Assembly: GCA_900543885.1 (NCBI GenBank)
Contig: UQTA01000095.1
Span: forward strand, 1 to 9,739
Reading direction: 5' to 3'
Length of the DNA: 9,739 nt
Source of the DNA: an uncultured Clostridium sp.
Lineage (GTDB): Bacteria; Bacillota; Clostridia; Lachnospirales; Lachnospiraceae
The notes beneath the pieces are model-generated. The model saw only the letters and a program-made list of their open reading frames with translations, was not told the origin of the DNA and did no database searches. The translations under genes and the position numbers were made by a program. Below are positions 1 through 7,709 of the stretch, piece by piece (position 1 is the stretch's first letter; every line of letters begins with the position of its first letter).

Positions 1-2332
1 TGTTCACCTCGATCAGGTCTGCCGATCGCATAATACGTGTCTCAGACCGTTTCAGCAAAAGCATGATCAAAAGATAATCTTCGTATGTAACAAAAAGCCC
101 CTTTTTGGGATCTCCATAATTATCGATGGGTCCGTCTCCTGTTGGAATGTCATTTAGTAAAATATTCTTTTCCGTTTTCATAAAAGGTATCTTATAGCCG
201 CAGTCAATGAGATAATGCATTTCCAGACTGGTTTCTGCAGTAGCCCATGCAGTAAGGAATATCCAGAAAAACACCTGTTCCGGTACTATAATTCCAAGCA
301 CTTCTAATGCTGCGCTTGCCGCTGCAGCTGCCGCATGACAGGACGGATTGACTGTCTTTTTCTCGTTATACATAGCCGCGACATTAAAAGCCAGCCGCTC
401 TGCAAAGATCGTTGCATATACTGCCGACTCATTTTCCAGATCCGTCCTGTTACCGTAGACAATGTATTCGATCTCACTTCTCAAAACCGTTTTCCGGTCT
501 TTTTTCGGTGAAAAACGCATATCGATCTCACCATCATCATGGGCATAACGCCACGTAGGCATATATTTGTTGTCCTTTTCCGTCTGGGACATGCCCTTTT
601 TAGAGAACTTGGCAATACCTGTCATACGGGTCTTAAAGGTTCCAAACATGTAGGACAAGCTTAAAACCTCATCTCTGGTTGCCTCTGCCGCCTGAAGGAG
701 CATACTGTTCTCTCCCCCTTTAAGAGCCGATTTTGCACCAGAAAGATCGGCTTTCTCATTATAAAAACCGCCTTTCTGACCAGCGCCTGCTTCTGACACA
801 TAATTCTTGGAAGGACGTTTCGTATAATAATCTGACTTTATCTCTCCTCTTTCCGGTCCATTATCCTCTTTCTTGCTTTCGTCCTCTTTGCTGGACTCTT
901 TTGACGCAAAATCCTGATCGATCTTATCTTTTTTGCTGTCATCGTTCTGCTTTTCATAGGTTGGGGTGGTACACGGCCAGGACTTATCCTCAAAATATTT
1001 GATGAGCTCCGTTATGGCCGGACGATAATATTTTTTCACATTGGAGCCGCCGCTTATCACAGTACTTGGATTTTCCTCATAACTGGAAAGATCCAGATAA
1101 TAGTAATAATACTCCAGGTTCTCTTCTTCCTCGTCCTCTCCGTCACTGTCGTCAGACTCATCATCCGCTGCTTCTTCTGCCTGGTCTGCCAGATCCTGGA
1201 TATAGCGTTTTACTGCGGTTTCAATCTTATCCATAGTTGCTTTTATACGTGACCCAAGCTCTGTATCTTTTGATATCTGGTCTATGGTACTATCTGAAAG
1301 GATTTTTTCTACCAGAGGAAGGCAGGTGTTCTGATAATAGTCAAGCTCTTTTCCTGCGTCCTCTACCAGACCTGCAACCGCCTCATTGTTCTGGCTTTTG
1401 CTCTTGTTTTCTTCCTGGAACTGCTTTAACCGTTTTACAGCTGCCTCCAGCTTACTTTTGGCATCTTTTGCCTGATATAATACAGTTACCGCTACGACCT
1501 GAGGCAGCTGGCCCATATCAGAAGCAGAATCTAAAATATCGTCATATTCTCTGACTTTTTCTTCGTCATACTCCCCTTCTATGTCTGTATTTTCCAGTTT
1601 TATTTTTTCCATATATTCAGGAAGAACGATAAAATACCGCTCCTTCATGTAACTGACTGTGGCTACAGACTCATTCAGATTGAAAACACTTTCCATCAGA
1701 TCGGCTAATGCCTGATTCGCCTCTGCATTGCTTTCATCCACTGTCATCTTGTCTTCCATAACTTCTGTGGCTTCTTTCGTCTCTTCTGCCTGCTTCTTTG
1801 CAGAACCAAGATTGGACAAAATGCTTAAACGATCTGCCATAATATAAATGCCTCTGTATTTTGCGTATTCCACCATCTGGTTCTGAAGGACATCCTTTTC
1901 AGCCAGAGGGTATTTTGGTTCTACTTTGCAGCTATCCACCTTAAAATCATAGAGATTTAAGAATTTTTTTCCTTCATAAGGATTATTCAGCCCTACTGTA
2001 TCCTTCATAATACCCCAAAGCTTTTCAGAATAAGCCTCATCCTCTGAAAGCCCGGATGCCAGTAAGGTGGCTTCCAGGCTTTCTTTATAGATCTTTTCCA
2101 GTTTGTCCGGCTCTTTTACTGCAAACAGACCATAATCGTCTTTTAATTTCTGGTTGTAAACGGAAAGGGCGCTGGTAGCCGCTAGATCCGCTGCCTCCTG
2201 GGTCATGGCTCTGGCGCTGGCTACGCGGCTGCCGTCAATAAGAACTGCGCATAACAGCATAGTAGGAAGCAGGATCATCACCAGAAAAATAGAAACGGCT
2301 CCTCTGTTCCTTTTATTTTCAAAAAACTTCAT
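1..2332 (-). CDS. DUF5702 (TadG-like) Tad-locus protein, partial
   Basis: The frame is open from the ATG at 2332 to the window edge (777 codons), so the C-terminus is missing. The start MKFFENKRNRGAVSIFLV leads into one membrane segment (about residues 11-33). It is followed by DGSRVASARAMTQEAADLAA and then KDDYGLFAV, the pattern I associate with DUF5702 proteins of Firmicute Tad loci, which resemble TadE/TadG minor pilins. Residues about 130-350 are charged, helical and probably partly coiled-coil. Residues 384-404 are strongly acidic, a tyrosine run (YYYYY) follows at about 407-411, and residues 461-490 form a Lys/Asp/Ser-rich linker. The visible end (EIEYIVYGNR, then a helical Ala-rich part, then TYEDYLLIMLLL) again fits DUF5702, and I expect only a short missing tail. 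An SD-like GGGGGA lies 7 nt before the ATG, and an in-frame TGA upstream excludes an earlier ATG start. It is the last visible gene of the tad operon. The role is probably as a membrane-anchored, outward-facing pilus-associated protein (inference). Confidence 0.9.
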   Translation of the reverse strand, partial: MKFFENKRNRGAVSIFLVMILLPTMLLCAVLIDGSRVASARAMTQEAADLAATSALSVYNQKLKDDYGLFAVKEPDKLEKIYKESLEATLLASGLSEDEAYSEKLWGIMKDTVGLNNPYEGKKFLNLYDFKVDSCKVEPKYPLAEKDVLQNQMVEYAKYRGIYIMADRLSILSNLGSAKKQAEETKEATEVMEDKMTVDESNAEANQALADLMESVFNLNESVATVSYMKERYFIVLPEYMEKIKLENTDIEGEYDEEKVREYDDILDSASDMGQLPQVVAVTVLYQAKDAKSKLEAAVKRLKQFQEENKSKSQNNEAVAGLVEDAGKELDYYQNTCLPLVEKILSDSTIDQISKDTELGSRIKATMDKIETAVKRYIQDLADQAEEAADDESDDSDGEDEEEENLEYYYYYLDLSSYEENPSTVISGGSNVKKYYRPAITELIKYFEDKSWPCTTPTYEKQNDDSKKDKIDQDFASKESSKEDESKKEDNGPERGEIKSDYYTKRPSKNYVSEAGAGQKGGFYNEKADLSGAKSALKGGENSMLLQAAEATRDEVLSLSYMFGTFKTRMTGIAKFSKKGMSQTEKDNKYMPTWRYAHDDGEIDMRFSPKKDRKTVLRSEIEYIVYGNRTDLENESAVYATIFAERLAFNVAAMYNEKKTVNPSCHAAAAAASAALEVLGIIVPEQVFFWIFLTAWATAETSLEMHYLIDCGYKIPFMKTEKNILLNDIPTGDGPIDNYGDPKKGLFVTYEDYLLIMLLLKRSETRIMRSADLIEVN

Positions 2333-2373
2333 CCACTCTTCCCCCGTTTTCTCTCACGTTCCCCGGACATTTT

Positions 2374-2387
2374 CATGCCTGGGCATG
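2374..2387. repeat. Short palindrome between tadE-like gene and DUF5702 gene
   Basis: CATGCC and GGCATG arms are separated by 2 nt, which gives a 5-bp hairpin with a 4-nt loop in RNA. It lies in the 69-nt spacer (2333-2401), 42 nt before the DUF5702 start. There is no U-run, so it is not an intrinsic terminator. It may be chance or a small translational or processing element. Confidence 0.35.
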
Positions 2388-2401
2388 TATTTCTATGCTG
2401 G

Positions 2402-3115
2402 TTATTTCAGCAGTTCTTTTATTTTCTCTATGGCTGCCTTTATCTTTCCATAGCCATTATCCACTGTTCCAAAAAGCTTCGTCTGTTTAAATACATCTGT
2501 GGCAATATCCACGTTGCGGACAAAATCCGGCGCATCTACTACTGCGGAAATGGCGGTGGTGTTGACATCGAAAGGCCCTTCTTTTCCAAACATTTTGGAA
2601 ATAGAGTCTACAGGCAGCGTATAACCTGCCTGGATGCTTACAACGATCTTTTTGGAAAGAAGGTTATCCTTTATGGTCACATAATCATTTTGATTATGAA
2701 CAATCCCATTGAGAATACTGTTTCTTCCCAGGTTCTGATTTACATATTTATTCAAAAGGTCTTTATATTCCTTCTTATTTCCGTTATCCATAAAGGGAAC
2801 ATTCCGGTACGGATCCCTTATTTTAAAATCAGCTAATGTTTTCTCTCCGGTTGTCATATCTGATACACGGGAACTGTAGATCACAGAACCTCTCTCCGAA
2901 GTGCGCACTGCAAGGCTTTGTACATTTACCTCCTGATACAGTACCATTCCCATAAAAAGAATGAACAAAAGAGAGAAAAACAGCGTAGTAAATACAATGG
3001 TTATCTCTATGGTGAGATAGCCGTCCTGATTTTCTTTTAATTGTTGCTTTAACTGTTCTTTTTTATGTTTTAAACTGGCCCATAAACGGCCTGGTAACTT
3101 TTGCTTGTTTTGCAT
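2402..3115 (-). CDS. TadE-like pseudopilin
   Basis: A 237-aa protein with a basic N-terminus and then a class III signal-like junction, G32/Y33 with Glu at +5 (E37, in GYLTIE). One hydrophobic segment follows at about 38-60 and then an extracytoplasmic domain of about 175 residues. This is the TadE/TadF minor-pseudopilin layout; in that family the Glu+5 prepeptide is cut by the TadV-type prepilin peptidase. I chose the ATG at 3115 because AGGAGA stands 8 nt before it. The longer reading from 3157 would start in the loop of a stem-loop and has a poor ribosome site. The exposed domain (with repeated Asn/Asp/Lys and one conserved-looking VSIQAGYTLPV stretch) is not one I recognise. The gene lies between the Flp-like pilin and the DUF5702 gene, as expected for a minor subunit that primes or tips the fibre (inference). 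Confidence 0.85.
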   Translation of the reverse strand: MQNKQKLPGRLWASLKHKKEQLKQQLKENQDGYLTIEITIVFTTLFFSLLFILFMGMVLYQEVNVQSLAVRTSERGSVIYSSRVSDMTTGEKTLADFKIRDPYRNVPFMDNGNKKEYKDLLNKYVNQNLGRNSILNGIVHNQNDYVTIKDNLLSKKIVVSIQAGYTLPVDSISKMFGKEGPFDVNTTAISAVVDAPDFVRNVDIATDVFKQTKLFGTVDNGYGKIKAAIEKIKELLK

Positions 3116-3138
3116 AAATACTTTCTCCTGGTTATGGG

Positions 3139-3171
3139 AAGGAAATGCCGACACCATAGCGGCATTTCCTT
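3139..3171 (-). promoter_or_regulatory. Intergenic stem-loop after the pilin gene
   Basis: A perfect 12-bp inverted repeat (AAGGAAATGCCG / CGGCATTTCCTT) with a 9-nt loop lies in the 123-nt spacer between the pilin gene and the tadE-like gene. On the minus-strand transcript it is not followed by a U-run, so it is not a standard terminator. Its position suggests an RNA-processing or 3'-end-stabilising element that would raise pilin mRNA over the downstream genes, or a partial terminator (inference). Confidence 0.7.
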
Positions 3172-3238
3172 TCCTGAGGATTTACAGCATTAAATAAATC
3201 TGTGCCTGTTCAAATATCAATTCTTTTTCGGAACTTCA

Positions 3239-3424
3239 TCAAACTTTATCAGATACTTCCTTAATCGGACTTGTTGTAAATACCTTATTCATAACATCAT
3301 TTGCAAACTGCATAATTCTCTTTCTGAATAACAGCGCTACACACATCAGAGCCGCAATGATCATAACGATCTCCACAGTTCCCATTCCTTCTTCTTCGCT
3401 ATAAAAGCGTTTCAGCATTTCCAT
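3239..3424 (-). CDS. flp: Flp1-like type IVb pilin
   Basis: A 61-aa protein that looks like the main fibre subunit of a Gram-positive Tad pilus. The short leader ends with acidic residues and Gly (SEEEG13), followed by M14 and Glu at +5 (E18, in GMGTVEIVMII). This is the type IV prepilin rule, with predicted cleavage G13/M14. A hydrophobic helix covers about residues 19-33, then RKR and a short amphipathic tail. Length and layout match Flp1-family pilins. The classical Glu-Tyr pair of proteobacterial Flp is Glu-Ile here. A strong site (AGGAGGC, 7 nt before the ATG) supports the start and a high expression level. It lies between tadC and the tadE-like gene. A 75-nt A/T-rich spacer separates it from tadC, larger than the gaps between the machinery genes. 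The mature pilin would be about 48 residues. Confidence 0.88.
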   Translation of the reverse strand: MEMLKRFYSEEEGMGTVEIVMIIAALMCVALLFRKRIMQFANDVMNKVFTTSPIKEVSDKV

Positions 3425-3499
3425 ACATCTGCCTCCTTCATAAATTTTATAAAAATACCCTTGTTGCAGGATAATTTTAACTATTTTTTTACTGCACTC

Positions 3500-4426
3500 C
3501 TACATCCCGGAAGTCATACTCAAAACCGCCGGTGTAGATACGATCAGCACAATACCCATAAACATGATCATTAATGGGATCAGTATCTTGGTACTTGCTT
3601 CTTCTCCTAACTGTCTGGCTGCATTTTTTCGCATTTCCCAGCATTCATTTCCCTGTGCCTTTAATACAGGTACAACTTCGGAACCGCCTCGTTTTAAGTT
3701 CATAACGATCACGGACACAAACTTGGTCACTTCTTTTACACGGCACCGTCTTGCAAATTCTTCATAGGCAACTGCTTCCGGTTTTCCTGCCTTGATCTCC
3801 ATTAAGGAATACCGCATTTCATCATACAAGATATGTTCTTTTGTATTTTCATTGATGATCTTTTCCCATGCTTTGGAGATGGTCATGCCTGCGTTTACCA
3901 GAAGTGTCAGTTTATTTACAAATTCTGGAAATTCCATTTGAATGGAACGGCGGCGTTTTTCTATAGACTCCTTTAAGCTGGTATCTACTAAAAATGGCAC
4001 TGCAAAATTTGCCGCAATGGCGATCACACTTAAAAGCGCCCCATTGCTGGTATCTCCCTGCACGGACATGATCATTCCCATGATTGCTGCCATTGCAGAT
4101 GCAAGGATTGCTGCTGCCAGCCGGTATCCGCTGTGGATGTAATAATAAAACTCCACATCTTTTGGCCCATGCAGCTCCAGAACCTTCTGGTATACCTGAT
4201 TATTGTGGGAAGCCAGGATTGTTTTTAACTGCATAGGCATTATCTTTTCCGTCCAGGTGCTTTCCGCTTTTAAAAGACCCAGGGGGATAAAATCCTTCAG
4301 CCCATATTCCTCTTTGTCCACATACTCCATGTACTCGTCATATTTTCCCTTAGACCTGAGATAACAGAGAAGGAAGTTTCCCACAAATATAACGCAGATC
4401 AGAATTGAAAAAATCTTTAAGATCAT
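3500..4426 (-). CDS. tadC: TadC, type II secretion F-family platform protein
   Basis: A 308-aa polytopic membrane protein. Segments are at about residues 3-23, 100-122, 127-150 and 281-304, with the T2SSF (GspF) cytoplasmic domain between the last two (about 165-280). Typical motifs are EFPEFVNKLTLLVNAGMT (166-182), the KRGGSEVVPVL turn (245-255) and the STPAVLSM end. TadC works with TadB as the inner-membrane platform that couples CpaF ATP hydrolysis to pilin extrusion. GAGGAG lies 7 nt before the ATG. The gene starts 24 nt after the tadB stop and precedes the pilin gene. The N-terminal part to about residue 95, between the first two membrane segments, is a short soluble stretch. The family call is secure. 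The split between TadB and TadC rests on gene order and on this being the larger, second F-type protein. Confidence 0.93.
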   Translation of the reverse strand: MILKIFSILICVIFVGNFLLCYLRSKGKYDEYMEYVDKEEYGLKDFIPLGLLKAESTWTEKIMPMQLKTILASHNNQVYQKVLELHGPKDVEFYYYIHSGYRLAAAILASAMAAIMGMIMSVQGDTSNGALLSVIAIAANFAVPFLVDTSLKESIEKRRRSIQMEFPEFVNKLTLLVNAGMTISKAWEKIINENTKEHILYDEMRYSLMEIKAGKPEAVAYEEFARRCRVKEVTKFVSVIVMNLKRGGSEVVPVLKAQGNECWEMRKNAARQLGEEASTKILIPLMIMFMGIVLIVSTPAVLSMTSGM

Positions 4427-4450
4427 ATTGTCGCTCCTCTTTCCTTTCCC

Positions 4451-5245
4451 TTAAATGTTGATCTTCATGATCTTGGAACCAACTACGTACGCCAGGGCGA
4501 AAATGGCAATGGCTACCGTCATGGCAATCCGGCCTACAATGGTTGTAAATACAGGCGCCATGTAGTCCCCGGAAGTCAATGTCAGAAACAATACCATGAT
4601 CACAGGCAATATCATAAGAAAATTAAATTCGTATTTCTTACCGGAGATCATAGTCTCAATCTCCTGTTTTACCTCAATCTTGTCACCAATGGTATTAGAA
4701 GTAGAACGCATAACCTCGATCAGATCGCCACCGGTACGCTTACAGGTAACGAAAATGTCCACGAAATTATCAATATCTTCCAGATGTGCTCTCTCGGCAA
4801 ACTGTCCGAACATATCTTCTATGGTATTGTTCATTCCCAGTCCCCTAAGGATCAGCCCCAGCTCCACTAAAATATCTGTCTCCGGGTCCGGATAAATGAC
4901 CTGCAGATCCTGAAGTGAATCCCTGATACCGGTCTCAACGGATTTTCCTACTGATAATGCAGATGACAGGGAATACAGCATATCCTTAAACTGCAAAGAC
5001 AGCTGATTTTTTCTTTTATCAATGATCTGCCTGGTCCTGATCTTCGGCGCTTTCACTGCAAACAATGCTAATAATGCCGACAGGATCAGACTGTGGTAAA
5101 ACACATATCCAACGGCAAACAAAGCGATCGCTGCCACCACAATGGTGAACATTTTCTCTGACTTTGTCATAACATAAACGTCATAATCTGTCAGGCCGTC
5201 TTCCCGCAGTACCATTTCTTCTGCCTGTTTTTTCTTTCCAAACAT
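4451..5245 (-). CDS. tadB: TadB, type II secretion F-family platform protein
   Basis: A 264-aa inner-membrane protein. After a charged start (MFGKKKQAEE) there are hydrophobic stretches at about 32-50 and 52-66, a T2SSF cytoplasmic domain at about 85-205, and membrane segments at about 206-223 and 236-258. Motifs typical of the family are FKDMLYSLSSALSVGKSVETG (87-106) and the CKRTGGDLIEVMR turn (168-180). It is the first of the two platform proteins, directly after cpaF with a 13-nt gap. Its ribosome site GAGGAG is 6 nt before the ATG. Length is close to other Firmicute TadB-like proteins. Co-translation with cpaF is expected from the spacing. Confidence 0.92.
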   Translation of the reverse strand: MFGKKKQAEEMVLREDGLTDYDVYVMTKSEKMFTIVVAAIALFAVGYVFYHSLILSALLALFAVKAPKIRTRQIIDKRKNQLSLQFKDMLYSLSSALSVGKSVETGIRDSLQDLQVIYPDPETDILVELGLILRGLGMNNTIEDMFGQFAERAHLEDIDNFVDIFVTCKRTGGDLIEVMRSTSNTIGDKIEVKQEIETMISGKKYEFNFLMILPVIMVLFLTLTSGDYMAPVFTTIVGRIAMTVAIAIFALAYVVGSKIMKINI

Positions 5246-5258
5246 ACATTACTCCTCG

Positions 5259-6494
5259 CTAAACTTTATCGGACAATCCCGCCATATGGAATTTATAAGT
5301 GTTCTTCATAGGATTTTCTGTCCGTTCCAGACCTCCTATAATGCGGCCATTTTTGTCTTCTCCATGCTCCACAAATTTATAAAGAGGATTTAATATAAAT
5401 TTCCCATCTACATAATCCACAACCTCTGTGATCTCCAGTGTCCTTCTGGATTTATCACGAAGCCTTGACAGCTGGATAATAATATCGATCGCCGATGCGA
5501 TCTGCTGCCGTATAGCATCAATAGGAATGTTATTTCCGGAAATGACCATTGTCTCCAGTCGGGAAAGCATATCCTTTGTAGAATTAGAGTGACCGGTAGA
5601 AAGGGAACCATCATGGCCTGTATTCATGGCCTGAAGCATATCCAGTGCTTCTCCGCCGCGGACTTCACCAACTACAATACGTTCCGGTCTCATACGAAGG
5701 GAAGAACGGATCAGATCACGGATCGTCACCTCTCCTTTTCCTTCCATGTTTGCATTTCGGGTTTCCATACGCACCAAGTTGGCAACACCTTTGATCTGAA
5801 GCTCCGCAGAGTCCTCAATAGTAATAACTCGCTCATCCTTTGGGATATAGTTAGAAAGAGCATTTAAAAAGGTAGTCTTTCCTGATCCGGTACCGCCACT
5901 GATAAAAATGTTATATTTTGCCCGTACCATACGCTCTAAAAGCTCTGCCACCTCCGGAGTAATAGAACCATAGGCGATCAGCTTTTCCATAGTCATAGGA
6001 TCTTCCGGGAATTTTCGTATGGTCACTGTAGGACCGTCCAATGCAATAGGCGGAAGCACCACATTTACACGGGAACCGTCTAACAATCTGGCATCTACAA
6101 TGGGATTAGCCTCATTTACAGTACGGTTTACCTTGGATACAATGTTCAAAATAACATTTTCCAGTTTTTCATTGGTTCCAAAGCTGACATCTTTCTTATA
6201 AAGTCTGCCATTCTGCTCCACAAATACATTGTGGGGGCCATTGATCATGATCTCGGTGATACTTGGATCATCTACTAATGGCTGCAATACATCCAGGCCA
6301 CGCATGGAGTTAAATACGCCTTCCATGAGAGTTTTTTTCTCATTCAGGCTCATATACTGTTGTCTGGACTGCTCCATTACAATATCCGAGATCACTTCCC
6401 GGATCTCATCATCGCTGATGTTGCGGGTCAGATCCAGGCGGTTTGATACGATCTCACGGATCTGGCGGATCCATTGCTGCATATCTTCGATCAT
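5259..6494 (-). CDS. cpaF: CpaF/TadA secretion ATPase
   Basis: A 411-aa hexameric VirB11/GspE-type ATPase that drives Flp pilus assembly at the inner membrane. Residues about 65-165 form the N-terminal sensing domain (DDPSITEIMING at 75-86). The Walker A motif is GGTGSGKT (200-207), the Asp box is TIEDSAEL (225-232), the Walker B is RIVVGEVRGGE (272-282) and the His box is NTGHDGSLSTGHSNS (291-305). All key residues are present, so the protein should be active. The ATG overlaps the tadZ stop as ATGA, with GGGAGG 9 nt upstream, which points to translational coupling. It differs from pilus-retraction ATPases in having the CpaF-type N-domain and its place in a tad gene set. This is the most secure identification in the window. 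Confidence 0.97.
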   Translation of the reverse strand: MIEDMQQWIRQIREIVSNRLDLTRNISDDEIREVISDIVMEQSRQQYMSLNEKKTLMEGVFNSMRGLDVLQPLVDDPSITEIMINGPHNVFVEQNGRLYKKDVSFGTNEKLENVILNIVSKVNRTVNEANPIVDARLLDGSRVNVVLPPIALDGPTVTIRKFPEDPMTMEKLIAYGSITPEVAELLERMVRAKYNIFISGGTGSGKTTFLNALSNYIPKDERVITIEDSAELQIKGVANLVRMETRNANMEGKGEVTIRDLIRSSLRMRPERIVVGEVRGGEALDMLQAMNTGHDGSLSTGHSNSTKDMLSRLETMVISGNNIPIDAIRQQIASAIDIIIQLSRLRDKSRRTLEITEVVDYVDGKFILNPLYKFVEHGEDKNGRIIGGLERTENPMKNTYKFHMAGLSDKV

Positions 6495-7600
6495 AGATTC
6501 TGGCCTCCCTGTTCTTTAAAAATGGTCTGGATCATGGGATCTAAAGTCTGTCTTAAAAGACTGCCAGAGCGGATAATGTCGCTGTATTTCTTAAAAACAG
6601 GGGATGCTGCTACTGCCCCGCTGCATGGAATACGATTTAATAATCCACTTTCCAACAATTCTTTTCCTACTCCTGAAACAGCTGACTGGTTTACCACAAA
6701 AGTCATTTTATTAAATATTCCGTTGTATTTTTCGTGCAGAGAAGCTTCATCTAAGAAACGGATCATTTTTGCAATAGAATTTTCCTCTGAAAGCACTGGT
6801 GTAAATACGATATCTGCCTCGTTTAATACAGCAAGGGTCTTTTCTGAAAAGCTGGAAGTAACATCAATGATAACCACATCATACTCAGAAAGACTGCATA
6901 TAGTCTCTACCAGGCGCCGGATCTCATCTCCCGTGATCTCCTCATATTCCGATATACTTTCTACACCGGACAGATAATAAAAACCGCCGGTCCGTTCCTG
7001 TACTGCGCAGGCTGCCAGCTTCACCCCCACGTTCATACCTTTTGTCTTTAACGCAAGAAATACATCAGAAAGAGTACCAGCAGAAGGCGCCAGCGTTCCT
7101 TTTACAGAGTCAATTTCTTCTAAATTAAGATAAAATGTGCGAAGTCCCGCTGCCCCGCAGGCAGATGCCATAGCCAGTGACAGGGTAGTTTTTCCGCTTC
7201 CTCCTGCTGGGCTGTAAAAAACAACTGCCCTGGTATTGCTTTTTCCACGGATCACATCTGTTTTTCCTGTAGACTCTGCATATTTTAGTAAAATCTCATT
7301 TAACAGGCTTTCTGATTTCTGATATTTTTTTACAACTTCGTATCCTTCTACTGGTTCCATAGAAGAAGACAGAATAATCTTCGTCATATCAGCTGCAAGA
7401 GCCTGCAGTTTTGCATCTGCAAAGCTTTCGTCTACTGCCAGGATATCCGCAGAACCTCCGTTTTCCAGATAGTCTATTAATTTTTCTTTTTTTGTGAATA
7501 TATTCTGTTCCAATTGTGGATTTTTTTCCATAAAATAATTGGATAGATTGGTGAGATATAATTCATCCCGGTCTGCCAGGATCAACTGCTTTTTTACCAT
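6491..7600 (-). CDS. tadZ: TadZ/CpaE-like MinD-family ATPase
   Basis: A 369-aa, two-part protein. Residues 1-110 resemble an atypical receiver domain (LILADRDELYLTNL at the start, DILAVDE at 52-58). Residues about 122-360 form a ParA/MinD-type ATPase with a P-loop AGGSGKTT (132-139) and an Asp-containing Walker A' strand (DVVIIDVTSS, 241-250). In TadZ/CpaE proteins this pair of domains sets where the Tad machine is built in the cell. The lysine normally first in the MinD-type P-loop (KGGxGKT) is replaced by Ala132, so dimer-dependent ATP hydrolysis may be altered. It is the first gene of the tad operon: AGGGGG lies 6 nt before the ATG, and the spacer upstream holds the likely promoter. The stop overlaps the cpaF start. 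The family is clear; calling it TadZ rather than CpaE is a naming choice. Confidence 0.92.
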   Translation of the reverse strand: MVKKQLILADRDELYLTNLSNYFMEKNPQLEQNIFTKKEKLIDYLENGGSADILAVDESFADAKLQALAADMTKIILSSSMEPVEGYEVVKKYQKSESLLNEILLKYAESTGKTDVIRGKSNTRAVVFYSPAGGSGKTTLSLAMASACGAAGLRTFYLNLEEIDSVKGTLAPSAGTLSDVFLALKTKGMNVGVKLAACAVQERTGGFYYLSGVESISEYEEITGDEIRRLVETICSLSEYDVVIIDVTSSFSEKTLAVLNEADIVFTPVLSEENSIAKMIRFLDEASLHEKYNGIFNKMTFVVNQSAVSGVGKELLESGLLNRIPCSGAVAASPVFKKYSDIIRSGSLLRQTLDPMIQTIFKEQGGQNL

Positions 7601-7639
7601 ATGACGCCCCCTGATGATTTATCTGTTTTACATATTTTT

Positions 7640-7646
7640 TTCGACA
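7640..7646 (-). promoter_or_regulatory. Spo0A-box-like motif at the tad promoter
   Basis: The minus strand reads TTTGTCGAAAAA, holding a perfect TGTCGAA, the core of the 0A box bound by Spo0A~P in spore-forming Firmicutes. It lies about 8 nt past the proposed -10, at or just downstream of the transcription start. A bound regulator there would repress. A 7-nt match alone can arise by chance; the placement makes it worth noting. Confidence 0.45.
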
Positions 7647-7654
7647 AATTCTAA

Positions 7655-7685
7655 AGTATAGTTTATCATTGCCTGTATTTTCCAA
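7655..7685 (-). promoter_or_regulatory. Candidate promoter of the tad operon
   Basis: The -35 is TTGGAA (7680-7685) and the -10 is TATACT (7655-7660, 5 of 6 to consensus), with a long 19-nt spacer. The predicted start is near 7648, giving a leader of about 48 nt before the tadZ ATG. The long spacer and weak -35 suggest an activator-dependent promoter, and the 24-nt element ends exactly at the -35. It is the only promoter-like pair I find in the 161-nt spacer. Confidence 0.5.
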
Positions 7686-7709
7686 CAATCAGGGCATAAA
7701 AATTAGACA
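7686..7709 (-). repeat. 24-nt promoter element, copy A
   Basis: This copy matches 9423-9446 at 21 of 24 positions in the same orientation, and all three differences are transitions. On the minus strand it starts TGTCTAATTT, continues with TATGCC and ends ATTG. Here it abuts the tad -35 and overlaps the 3' arm of the preceding terminator. A shared regulator site is the simplest reading (inference). Confidence 0.6.

Noticed and set aside
733..2836. Plus-strand reading frames of 80-150 codons opposite the DUF5702 and tadE-like genes
   Set aside because: They lie antisense to long, family-supported genes, lack ribosome sites and known motifs, and have shadow-like composition.
3425..3499. Separate promoter for the pilin gene
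   Set aside because: A TATAAA is present on the minus strand, but the hexamer 17 nt upstream (TTATCC) matches the -35 consensus at only three positions. Not strong enough to annotate.
3239..5274. Both CpaF and the Flp-like pilin end in SDKV before the stop
   Set aside because: Only four residues and about eleven bases are shared, between unrelated proteins; coincidence is the simplest reading.
6474..6977. Plus-strand 167-codon frame opposite tadZ
   Set aside because: It is antisense to the well-supported TadZ ATPase domain and has no recognisable motif or convincing start signal.
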